From Bacteroidia bacterium (GTDB lineage: Bacteria; Bacteroidota; Bacteroidia; Bacteroidales; CAJPTX01): a stretch of DNA of 64,000 bases. Below are positions 1-10,400 of this stretch, in pieces; positions within the stretch are counted from its first letter, which is position 1, and each line of letters starts with the position of its first letter. The notes below the pieces were generated by a model. That model ran no database searches. It saw nothing but the letters and a program-made list of their open reading frames with translations, and was not told the DNA's origin. The DNA lies in contig CAJPTC010000001.1 in assembly GCA_905373475.1 (NCBI GenBank), positions 191,544 to 255,543 of the forward strand, given 5' to 3'. Made by a program: the position numbers and the translations under genes.

Positions 1-469
1 TCTTGCTAAAGAGGGCGAAGGCGAGTTGATCCTAGCAGGCATTGAGGCAGATAAACTGAATGCAGTGCCCGAAGGTACAGAACTCACGGCAGTGGCAACA
101 CCTGCCACGGGTTGGAAGCTGAAGAGCTTAACAGCAGGCGATAAGAATATTGCTGCTGACGGTAAGTTCGTTGTAACAGCAAATGTTGAAGTTAAGGCCG
201 TGTTTGAAAAAACTACTGCTGTTGAGGACGCAATATTTGCGAATGTACTGGTAGCGCCGAATCCGTTTATCGCACAGCTTCGTCTGGTATGCAACGGTGC
301 AACAGGTCGTTATGACTTACTCAATGCACAGGGTGTAGTAGTACGCAGTGGCAACATGGATGGCAATGAGGTAATGATTGAGACCACCGATCTTACTTCG
401 GGTCTCTATCTCTTGCGTCTCACGGCTACGAACGGTGCAACGAAGGTTGTAACGGTGGTAAAAGAATAA
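1..469 (+). CDS. T9SS cargo protein, C-terminal part (gene begins left of window)
   Basis: The frame is open from base 2, so this is the 3' end of a larger gene, and the TTG at 26 is not a real start. The visible part has one InlB-B-like repeat (GWKLKSLTAGDKNI, then VEVKAVFEK). A T9SS type A sorting domain follows, with VAPNPF, YDLLNAQG and GLYLLRL, ending in VVTVVKE. In this family the domain directs outer-membrane translocation and is cleaved or anchored at the surface. The body of the protein is outside the window, so its function is unknown. Bases 134-258 are identical to 13112-13236, in the giant subtilisin gene downstream. Confidence 0.85.
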   Translation, partial: LAKEGEGELILAGIEADKLNAVPEGTELTAVATPATGWKLKSLTAGDKNIAADGKFVVTANVEVKAVFEKTTAVEDAIFANVLVAPNPFIAQLRLVCNGATGRYDLLNAQGVVVRSGNMDGNEVMIETTDLTSGLYLLRLTATNGATKVVTVVKE

Positions 470-540
470 GACACTAAGGGCGGATCGTGTACCCGCTCTT
501 ACCCCAATTTGGGGAACGATAAATACGGACACTGCCTTTT

Positions 541-587
541 GAAGTGACCCCAGAAAGTTTTTTTGTCCAACTTTTTGGGGTCACTTC
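541..587. repeat. 12-bp perfect inverted repeat downstream of T9SS gene
   Basis: Arms 541-552 and 576-587 (gaagtgacccca and its complement) are perfect inverted repeats around a T-rich 23-nt loop. No T-run follows the right arm, so a simple intrinsic terminator is not obvious. The arm sequence resembles termini of IS3-family elements, so this may be a solo or miniature IS relic. A smaller palindrome (CCCCAA/TTGGGG) lies at 502-514. Confidence 0.5.
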
Positions 588-621
588 ATTCACAAGGTAA
601 TGTTTTTCGGTATGTTGTACC

Positions 622-860
622 GAAATGGGCGAATCAGGTTTCGCCCCTACACGCCGGATGATCAATAGATTTTTGGTCTATATGTGGAAAATGTACAAAA
701 CGCATTTTTCTTGAGCCTGTCGTCGTAGGGGCGTTGCCCGTAACGCCCGAAAAATGGAAAACAAACAAAAAAGTATTATGACGGATGTAGCAGGCTACGT
801 CCCTACAGAAAAACAATGATTACCAAATCTGTATGGGTGAGGCGTGATTCGCCTAAAGAT
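622..860. repeat. cluster of REP-like GGCG/CGCC imperfect palindromes
   Basis: This gene-free stretch carries several short imperfect palindromes built on GGGCG...CGCCC followed by CTAC, or the complement: about 627-650, 724-750, 787-808 and 833-855. Similar units recur at 4092-4116, 13455-13490, 13782-13808, 14048-14071 and 25912-25935. I see no gene between 470 and 892. Confidence 0.5.
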
Positions 861-892
861 ATACGGAAAATCAGTATACAGGGGACTCCCGT

Positions 893-3800
893 TTACCGCT
901 CGCCACGAATTTTCAGTTCTGCCCAAATTGTTGCGCAGATGCGTAAGTACCAGTTTACGTCGTCGAAATCGAGGCGACGCCCTACACGTTTCTGTAACCA
1001 AAGGCGTGCGGGCTGGTAGGCGCCAACATAGTGATCCCAAACGGATTGGGGGACATTGTTGAAGTACTGCGTATCGTTTATCCAGACCTTTCCGTTGTCG
1101 TATTTTACGAATTCTATCTGGTTTGAACCTGCCACGTCGAAAGTGGCTATGAGGGGAAGGTTTAACGTCTCATCCATGAGATGGAGACGACGGAGCTGCG
1201 CCCCAATTTTCACAAAGTGCTCGTATTCAGCTTTGTTTTTGGGGTACGGTATACGTGGGTATTCTATCTTGAGGAACTCGAAGTATTTAGTGCAATACTC
1301 CTTGTCGTGCAAAACGCCGTAAACATAGTCAAATACCTCTTCGCCCTTTACGGGTTCGCCGATAGCCTCGCTAATCTTTGCGAGTATCTCAGGGCGCATA
1401 TTGAGCTCAAGTTCTATTGGTTTGCCGTTGCGCGTTTTTCCTGCCACGAGCTCTGCGGGAGTATAATTCCAACCGTCGAGGAGTTTGTAAAGAGGGAAAA
1501 GATAACTACCGTCGCAAACACTGGCTTTATCGGCAAGATGTGAGGTAACAAAGCAATGACGGAAACTGCTTTCGCGCACTAAACGTGTGGTGCATAGTAC
1601 TTTATTTTGGGGATGCAGTGCCCCTCCTAGCGTCTTGAAACACGGATAGGCAAATAAGCCTTTAGTCTTGCCTGTATAGGGAACGTAACGATCATCGAAT
1701 GGGCGATAGGTATAGCGAATAAATGCCACCTCCTTAGCATGACTTTGCGCATCTGCTATTACGCTTCTCACTTGCCAGTCTCGACTGTCTGTTCCAGTTT
1801 GATACGCTTCTCGAAATTGTTCAGTTGTAAGTTTTTGTGCGGCTGCAAATAGGGCTTCTGCCTCGCAATGTTGGAAATTCACTACCACACGATCTCGCTT
1901 TGATAATGACCCTAACGCTGCAATTTCAAACAATTCGTTCAATGAGAAACCTGCCCTGTACTCTTCTTCGCTTGTAAAATCCTTTTCCACAAAGAAATAA
2001 TACGGCGCAACAGGAATTAATTCTTTCCAGTCAGAACTATTCAAGTGCAACGCTTGGAGCGCTACCAGTTTTTCTTGTCTCAAACCATACAGCTCGTGGT
2101 AAAAGAGCTTCGCCTGTTCGTTCTTTGGTTCTTTATGTTTCACAAAAATATTGATACTCACCCCTGTTTGAATATCGAATACGTTTTCATCTTTGCCACC
2201 GTCGGGCGCTTTCTCCTTCATACGGCTATTGCCGTGCAAATTCAGAATATAGATCTCGTCAAACAAGCGCAATAACTCCTTACGCATTTGACGATGAATA
2301 ACACCATCTAAAAAACGATTATTTGTAATAAACGCCACAATACCTTCCCCCGTTTGTTCCTCTATTTGGTACTGCGCGTAACGGATGAACTTAATGTAGT
2401 CGTCAGAAAGTGGTTTAATGTTCTTTTCGTTCAAATCCTCTTTGTAGGTGAGCATCAGATTCTCGATCCATCTACTCTTGTTAGAACTACTTACATTATA
2501 AGGAGGGTTGCCGAGCATCACCATTACGCGCATGTCGTGCTTAAGGGCGTTTACAGCACGCGCTTCCACATCGATTGGGAAAAGTCCGCCTGTTTCGGGG
2601 TGTTCTCTTTCAAGCGTATTGGTAAGGTAAATTCCATAGCGCGCACTGCCTAGGTCCGTTGCACCTGTTTCACGAAATACATACTCGAGGTTGAGATGTG
2701 CCATGGCATAAGGCGCCATCAGGATTTCGTAACCGTGAAGGCGAGGCAGGAGATGATCGCGCACGTAGTCGTTCCAAACACCTTGCTGCCCTGCGAATTT
2801 GCGGTAAATGGCACGTACCACCTCGGCAAGGAATGTGCCCGTGCCTGTGGCAGGGTCTAAGATTTGGAGACGATGAACAGGGTTACCTTTTGCATTGGTG
2901 ACCGTGCTGCGATCTGCCAAACCGTCGCGTAAGCCAAAGTCGCGTTGCAAGAGTTCATCAACAGCACGAACAATAAAGGCTACTACGGGCGAAGGGGTAT
3001 AGTATACGCCGCGTGCTTTGCGACGAGCAGGATCATACGCTGTAAGGAAGTCCTCGTAGAAAAGCATGATGGGGTCGTGCGCTGTACTCTTCTCCGTGTC
3101 CAGAAGGGTACGCACATCGGTTGCGCCGAAAACACCCACGAGGTCGTCTATAATCCAAGCGACGCGCGTATCAAGGTCGTACACGCCGATGCGCTGAAAA
3201 AGTTTGCGTAGGAACGGATTGCTTTGCGGAATGAGTTCAGCAGCTTCTTGGCGAGAGAAAGTATCGAGATTTTGGTCGTGATAGCGCGCAGCGAAGAGGG
3301 CGTAAACAATGGTCTGTGCATACCAGTCGGCAAATTCTTCCTCTTCTACAGTGCTCATAAGCACCGTGCGCATACGCTCGAATTGTTGCCGCAATTCTTG
3401 CCCTGCGTCGCTTTCTTTCTCTTTCAACACCTCGCGTATCGAACCTGCGAGGAGCTGGGCTTTGCCTGCCATGAGGAGGGCGAGCTTCTTGGCAGAAGAG
3501 ATGGGGGCGGGTTGCGCATCGTGGAGTATAGACAGGAGTTCGGTAAAACGCTGTTCGGCATCGGGGAGTATAGAAAGAGTGTTGCCGTTTTGCCGTGCTA
3601 CTTGTATTTCTAGCAAGCATTCCTCGCCACGATATAGAAGGAAACGAAGAAAGTCGGTAAAGACTATGCAGTCTAACCCCTGTTTGTAGCGTGAGAATTG
3701 CGCTTTATTTTGTTTTATGCCCTGAAGGTCGGGGTCTCCAATATCTTTGGTTTCAAGGTAAGCGACAGGGATGCCGCCGTTTTGTAACAGTACAATATCT

Positions 3801-3985
3801 GGCGCTCCGCACGCGATGCGTTTCGGTTCGTTGATGATGGTTAGTCGTCGCAGTTCATCGGTCTCTTGGAGAAATTCCACCAAAGCGGGACGCAAACTCT
3901 GCTCTGTGGTAACGCCTGTTTTGTATTCTTGGGAGAGTCTGTTTAGGTATTTTCTCAGAGGTGTTTGGGGTGCTGCTGTTGCCAT
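893..3985 (-). CDS. Type IIG-like restriction-modification enzyme (fused nuclease and N6-adenine methyltransferase)
   Basis: This 1030-aa protein combines nuclease and methyltransferase features. The N-terminus has a PD-(D/E)XK-like motif: P62-D63, then E78-T-K80 in AYLETKD. A helical region follows. The methyltransferase core has the SAM-binding motif DPATGTGTF (D377) and the catalytic NPPY (N493-Y496) of gamma-type N6-adenine methyltransferases. The C-terminal ~400 residues probably hold target recognition. It resembles the type ISP / Eco57I-like family but is too short to contain the ISP helicase, so a type IIG single-chain enzyme is the best call. It stands alone with no separate specificity subunit. 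The start is ATG at 3983-3985. The reading frame is intact, so it may be active. Specificity cannot be read from sequence. Confidence 0.85.
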   Translation of the reverse strand: MATAAPQTPLRKYLNRLSQEYKTGVTTEQSLRPALVEFLQETDELRRLTIINEPKRIACGAPDIVLLQNGGIPVAYLETKDIGDPDLQGIKQNKAQFSRYKQGLDCIVFTDFLRFLLYRGEECLLEIQVARQNGNTLSILPDAEQRFTELLSILHDAQPAPISSAKKLALLMAGKAQLLAGSIREVLKEKESDAGQELRQQFERMRTVLMSTVEEEEFADWYAQTIVYALFAARYHDQNLDTFSRQEAAELIPQSNPFLRKLFQRIGVYDLDTRVAWIIDDLVGVFGATDVRTLLDTEKSTAHDPIMLFYEDFLTAYDPARRKARGVYYTPSPVVAFIVRAVDELLQRDFGLRDGLADRSTVTNAKGNPVHRLQILDPATGTGTFLAEVVRAIYRKFAGQQGVWNDYVRDHLLPRLHGYEILMAPYAMAHLNLEYVFRETGATDLGSARYGIYLTNTLEREHPETGGLFPIDVEARAVNALKHDMRVMVMLGNPPYNVSSSNKSRWIENLMLTYKEDLNEKNIKPLSDDYIKFIRYAQYQIEEQTGEGIVAFITNNRFLDGVIHRQMRKELLRLFDEIYILNLHGNSRMKEKAPDGGKDENVFDIQTGVSINIFVKHKEPKNEQAKLFYHELYGLRQEKLVALQALHLNSSDWKELIPVAPYYFFVEKDFTSEEEYRAGFSLNELFEIAALGSLSKRDRVVVNFQHCEAEALFAAAQKLTTEQFREAYQTGTDSRDWQVRSVIADAQSHAKEVAFIRYTYRPFDDRYVPYTGKTKGLFAYPCFKTLGGALHPQNKVLCTTRLVRESSFRHCFVTSHLADKASVCDGSYLFPLYKLLDGWNYTPAELVAGKTRNGKPIELELNMRPEILAKISEAIGEPVKGEEVFDYVYGVLHDKEYCTKYFEFLKIEYPRIPYPKNKAEYEHFVKIGAQLRRLHLMDETLNLPLIATFDVAGSNQIEFVKYDNGKVWINDTQYFNNVPQSVWDHYVGAYQPARLWLQKRVGRRLDFDDVNWYLRICATIWAELKIRGER

Positions 3986-4045
3986 TCTATTGTTTTATTT
4001 CACAGCGAAAATAACGAAAGCTCGTTGAAAATCAGTACTGTAAAT

Positions 4046-4116
4046 GCGTTGCTCGCAACGAGCGTTCTGTTGTACATCGCATTGTATAAAATTAAGCGAG
4101 GCACGCCATCGCCCCA
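4046..4116. repeat. small hairpin and REP-like palindrome upstream of giant subtilisin
   Basis: The 470-bp gap between the divergent neighbours (3986-4456) contains a CGTTGC/GCAACG hairpin near 4046-4060 and a REP-like unit (gaggcacgccatcgcccc) near 4092-4116. The rest is AT-rich and without a gene. It probably carries promoters for both flanking genes. Confidence 0.35.
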
Positions 4117-4391
4117 TAGATATTGAGGGAATATTCCCTTGCGTTGCCCTACCTACGAGGCTAATAATCGGAAAATTGTTTGTGCGACTATTTCTCCTTT
4201 TTCTGAAAAAAATATAGAAAAGCGAGAAAAATGGAGCGGCAGTATGTGACTTTTTCTAAGAAAAAGAGCTCGCATTTACGAAAAATTTCATTGACTAACA
4301 ATATTTTTATTCCCGATTAAATGACTATGGATCAGTTTTTTGATACAAAAATTTTTAGTAAAACACATCTTTTTGATAGGAATGGCGCAGA

Positions 4392-4419
4392 TTGTTTGAT
4401 TAGAAATAGTATAACTTAG
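4392..4419 (+). promoter_or_regulatory. candidate Bacteroidota promoter of the giant subtilisin gene
   Basis: A TTG at 4392-4394 lies 17 bp before TAACTTAG (4412-4419), one mismatch from TAnnTTTG. The ATG is 38 bp further on, after an A-rich leader with no clear Shine-Dalgarno sequence, as is usual in this phylum. Confidence 0.35.
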
Positions 4420-4456
4420 TTATGCATATAGACATTAACCAATAAAAAGAGAATAA

Positions 4457-7400
4457 ATGAAGCGAGTTTGTCTATTGGTTCTGTTGTTGTGTGTAGCGGT
4501 TCAATTATATGCACAGCAACCAATTCGTTTCGGAGATCGCGAGGTCTACCTTGAGACGAACGTCCGAACAACAGTGCGCGGACACAGAACATCCAGCCTA
4601 GAACTTGGCGTTCCGACGGGCGAAAAGCTCAACGTCTTAGTTCAGTTTGAGGCGGGGCGAATTCCCTATTCTGTTTTAAAACAGAAAGGGGTAGAGCTTG
4701 GAGATTACCTAGGCGCAAATGCGTACTACGCAAAGGTGGCTCCAGGGAGTCGTCCGAGCGATTTTGTAGGTACGGGGCTTCGTGCTGTGGTACCCATTCG
4801 CGGTGAGTGGAAAGTTGTTAGTGGACTTTTGCAACAGGACATTCCCGAGTGGGCGCACGAAGGTGATAATCTCAAGATGAACCTTTCTTGGTTCGATGGT
4901 ATTACGTGGGAACAGGTGAAGCGCCTCCTTGATGCGCAGGGTGCGACTTACAGAACACCTTCGGAGTTCTCGCGTAGTGTAGAGGTTGTGGCAAAACGCG
5001 AAGCAATTCTTGCACTGGCAGAACATGAGGCAATTTCGTTTATTCGGTATACGACTCCTCCCATGGAGGTGGAAAATTTTGAAGGAGCACACGTCAGTGG
5101 CGCATTCACCCTTCGTACACCTACAGCACTAGGAGGGCGTGGACTTACAGGGCGTGGTGTTCGCATTGGCATTTGGGATGGCAATGTGGCAGACCACGTA
5201 GATTACGGTAAGCGTGTTCACCGTAAAGAATTTGAGTTGTCAGTATTGTCTTCGAGTGCGCACGGAATGCACACAACGGGGACGATTTTGGGTAGTGGTT
5301 TGCGTAATGAAAAACACCGCGGGATGGCTCCTGAGGCTGAAATTTGGACTTATAACTTCAACATGCAGTCCAACGGTCTGACAACAGAGCAGGAGATGTA
5401 TTTAGCAGCACTTGAAGAAAAGATCTCGCTGACCTCCAACTCCTACGGAATGAATATGAAGAATATATGCGGTACGAAGCGGATTTTGAATTACTCGTAC
5501 TTGGGGCAACCGAACCTTGACCTCCTTGCCTACGTTGTGCCCACGTTGACGCATGTTTTTTCGGCAGGTAACTCTCAGGGGGCATGTGGTTGGAAATATA
5601 GTCACGTTTCTAACTATGGGAAGAACATAATCTCGGTAGCAGCAGTGAAGCCCAATGAGCAGATCACGACCTTCTCGAGTTTTGGTCCGCTATTAGATGG
5701 ACGTATGTTTCCTATTATTAGTGCTTTGGGGCAAGGTGTGTGGTCTACTGTAGATATGCAGTCGTATTGGCAGATGGACGGAACGTCAATGTCTTGTCCG
5801 ACCGTTACAGGTCATTTGGCGCTCCTAACACAACGCTATAAAGAGTTACATGGTGGTGCAATACCTTATAACTATTTTTTGAAGGCGCTTATAGCTAATA
5901 CAGCGCGCGATGCTGGCAATCCTGGTCCTGACTACAAGTATGGTTTTGGCTTGCTAGATGGTGTGGCTGCCATAACAGCTATGGAGAACAACTGGTACAA
6001 AAAGGCTGTATTCTCCAAAGGCGGAGCACCGCAGACAACGAAAATTACTGTCCCGGCGGGTGTAAAAGAACTCCGTGTAATGCTTTGTTGGAATGACCCA
6101 GTGGCTGACAAGGAATATGCTACGGGCGAGAATCCGATGATCAATGACCTTGATCTAAGTGTAACCGCGAATGGTACAACGCATCTACCACTCACGCTAG
6201 ATGCCAAGACACCGGATGCACTAGCAGTCGAAAAAGAAAATAAGCTAGACAACATTGAGCAGGTGGTATGGAAAATGCCCGCAGCTGGTGAGTATACGAT
6301 ACAGGTATCGGGGGCTGTAAATCAGGAAGATGAACAACCTTATGCTATTGTATGGTATTACGACAAGAAGCAACCCGCTATTACAGCACCGTTAGAAGGC
6401 GAAGTTTATACTCCAGATGAAAAACTCTGGTTGCGCACGGAGAATCTGCAAGCTCCGTTGAAAGTAGAACTTTCGGTAGATGGTGGTGCGTCCTATACCC
6501 CAATTGACGGAACATACGATGCTTGTGCACTACTCGAACCGTTAGGTCAGTATGGAGTAAGTAAAGCCGTACTCCGAGTAACAGACCGCGATGGCAATGT
6601 ACTTCAGTCGGGCACATTCAGTATTATGTCGCAGGTAAAAGGTGTGAAGTTGCAGGCTCCTTCGTGTGGCACAGACGGTTGGAAGTTAACATGGAAAAAG
6701 GCGTATGATGCGGCGAAATATGAAATTCTGAAAGCCGATTTCGATTCAGAAACGGTAGAGGTAATTGGTGAGACTCCTAGCACGAAACGTTCTTTTGAAA
6801 TTCCGAGTGAGAAGGTCAATAAAGGTCGTAATCTGTTCTCGGTACGTGCGGTCTCCGCAGAGGGGGTGCGTGGTATACGGAGTGTAGGCGAGGTGCAGGA
6901 AGCGGCGTATCTACCTGCTATTACAGCAGATAACTTGCCATACTTTGAAACCTTTGTCGGGTGGCCTCTGAAAACAGGGCATGTGGAAACGGGGAAAAAT
7001 CTGGACTTCCGCCCTGTAGAATCATTACCAGAGCTCCGTCTTCCTTTTGATTCTCATATATTGGCTTGGGATGGGAAGATTGAGCCTGACAATTGGGATG
7101 ATCCTTTTGCGGAGCGTAAGAACGTGGGGCAATTGAGCATTTGCGAACTCGATTTGACGGGACTTGAGGATGGTACTGAGATACAGCTTTTTGCTCATAC
7201 CTTGCTATTGAAGGCTGACGGAGATCCCACGGGTTCACAATTGCGTCTGTTAGTCAACGGTGAGGAATATCCTGATGTGATGGGGCGTAAGCGTATTATT
7301 GGCGATGGTGAAGAGCGACGTCTATGCTGGGATTTGTCCAAGTTTGTTAAGCAAAAAGTATCGCTAAAATTCGAGGGGGCGATGAAGACCTCCGATGATG

Positions 7401-10400
7401 GGGTAGCCATAGTAAGCTATCGTATCATCAAGAAGACGGTGCTCTCAGACGTAGGGGTCGCTTGGGTTAATGATCCTGAGATTAAGGCAGAGGCTAATTT
7501 GCAAGAAAGGACTATTCGTTTTGACGTGCAGAACTACTCGTCGAAAGATTTGAAGAATGTGCCCATCTCTGTAGAAGTGGATGGCAAGCTCATTTACTCC
7601 GAATCGCTTGAATCGTTGAAGCCTTTTGAAGACCGCATCATTACCTGCAAGCACAATTTCTACAGCAAGGAGGCGCATAAGTTCCGTGTAGATATTCATG
7701 TAGACTGTGATGACGATGCCAATCCGTATAACAATGATGCTGCATTTGAGGTGTACAATCTGGGCGATATCATAGCTATGCCCGAGATCCAGTATATCAA
7801 TGTAATGGGCATGATATTCCCACGTGTACCCTTTGAGAAGATAACGCTAAGTGGCAATAAGCTATTTACGGATGGTCGAGGTGAGCTAGAACCCTACTAT
7901 CAGCGTGAGCGTGCCGTATTACAAATACAACCAGAACACGATAATGGGATTGTACAGATTGTTTTCCGTGAACTTGCTTTGGCAAAATACGATACACTCT
8001 ATGTGTTTACAGGCAATGTGCCCGACAATCTCAATGTGGATCTTGCACATCCGTCGCTTGTATTTGCAGGGCAAAGTTCAGAGCCTCGAACGATAATCTC
8101 TGAGGCGCGTAACGGGGCTATTACTTTTGCATTTAAGGCTGAGAATCCGAAACCAGGCGATGGTTGGATAGCAGATGCTTCCGAAATTCTTATGGAGAAT
8201 ACGCTGGCGATCACCGAATTTAGAGAGGTGGCTGGTAAAGACGCTACGCATAGCAAGTTGGAAGTAATAGTGCAGAATTTTACACCTGCCCCGATCTATG
8301 AAGCCCCGCTTTTTGTTACGATAAATGACGAGCTGCAGCGTTTTGAGATCCCAGTACTTAAGGCGAATAGTACTACGAGCTTTATATTACCCGATGAGCT
8401 AGATGTTACACCTCCCGTGCGTGTTCTGTTAGTTGCAGAGCTTGCTAAGGATGGTAAGATGGATGACAATCGGAAGGAGCTCTTGATAGAACGCGACCCA
8501 TTGTGGAATGGCGGCGGAAAGATAAAGACCCCTGCGACGCTTTATATGACCAAGGTTTATGCTGTGGGAGCAAAGGATACGATAGCCGTGAAGCCATCGG
8601 CACAAATTCTTTACCTGTCGGCACAAAAACTAGAGCTTTATACAGAGAGCAACAATGCCCTCGGAATACATTTGTCTGTATTGCCCGCGGAGGCTCAGTT
8701 GCCTGCAAGTCTGCGCGTTTGGATAGATGTTAACAAGGATGGTGTTCTAGATGATACGAAGGAAGCTTACACAGTGGCGCTTCAGAAAGATGTAGCCTCG
8801 TACTTAGTTCCCATCAATAGTTCGTCTTTGGTGGGTGTAGCGGCAGGTGAGTACCGTATGCGCATTATGCTTGCGAAGGATGAAGACTACCTGAAGTTTA
8901 AGGGAGGTAAGGAAATAGAGTGGGGGAGTGTAGTAGATGTTACGGCTGAGCTCAAAGAGGGAAGAAGTCCGAGTGACTATGAGTTAGCTTTGGTTCGTTT
9001 TGCTGATCTAAAATCGGGACGTACGCTTTCTACGGAAACGTCTATTAAGTTAAAAGTACGTAACAATGGGCTTGCGCCGATAACAAAGATTGCTCTTACT
9101 TGTACAGTAGATGAAAAGACGACGTTTGATGAAGAAGTGTCGTGCAACATTGCCGTACGCGCGGAGGAGATAGTAGAGTTGTCGCGTAAGGTAGATTTCT
9201 CGGCAGAGGGGAAACACACTCTACACGTAGCGCTGAAAGAGCCTGACAGCAATACGGCTGATAATGAAGCTAAAATCACGGTTTACAAAATCCCTGCAAA
9301 GACATCAGATCTCTACAGTTTGAAGTTTGTGGCTGCTGAGGGCGATGGGGTTCTGCTACAAAATGTGGCCACAGAGATCGAAAATGATGGTACTATAGAA
9401 GGTTGGTGGCGACTAGATGAGCCACAAAGTTGCGCCTTTGCCGATGGTGGTAAGGCTGGGATTTGGATGGCATCGTTAGTGAACAATCCGAATTTTAGAG
9501 ATAATACGCTTGTGTTTATGGCGGGTATCAATGGTTTGTTTGCGAGCCTAGATCCGTGTATAGTTCCTGGGAAGTGGCAACATATTGCAGCCACGTTCTA
9601 CCAGACTATGGCAACAGGTAGTCCAGAAACTTGGGTTAAAGTGTATGTGGATGGTAAACATATCCCGATGCGTTCTATGGGCTTTGATGGCTTCAAATTG
9701 CGTCACCTCGGTTTGAATGTGGATATGAAGGGCGAAAATGCTATGTTCCGCATCTGGAAGAAGCAGCTCGAAGAAGCTGAAGTAGTGGCTAATATGACCA
9801 AGAGTGTTCGTCAAAGCGATGGGAAACTCCCAGCTGACTGCTTGGGTGAGTTTGTATTTACCGAAGGACATGGCGTGACGTCGGCATCGGGCGATGAGCG
9901 TTTTGCACTCATTGTGTCTAAGCGTGACAATATCTGGCAGAAGATTGAAAATCTGGTTAGTGATGTGACTGTAGAGGGTCAACTTATTCCTGCTGAAACG
10001 GTTGCTAAGAACGAAGTAAAAGTTACTATGGCATCCGATTTCAATGCTTTCAGCAATGTGAAAGTTAAATTCGGTTTCTTCTGGCCAGGCGCGGTTGTAA
10101 CTCAAAATGGGAATGTCGTTACGGACGATACAGAGCTTGACTTCTCGTCTGCTGAACATAAGCTTTCTTTCAAAGTAAAATATGATGCTTTGTTCGGAAT
10201 GCCAATTGAGCAGGATGTAACGATCCAACTAGTGAATGATAAGTCGGGTGCGTGCGATCTCTTAGAAATTGCTATGCCGAAGGCGAAGAACCCAGGCTTG
10301 AAAAATGAGCTTTCGGAGAACAATCCGAAACAACTTCTTGTATGGGAGGTGGAAAGTGAGTCGGCAACGAATCCTTTCAATCCGAAGAAAGCGAAGATTG

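Noticed and set aside
9548..10228. 226-codon minus-strand frame inside the giant subtilisin
   Set aside because: Antisense shadow of an intact gene with no recognisable domain.
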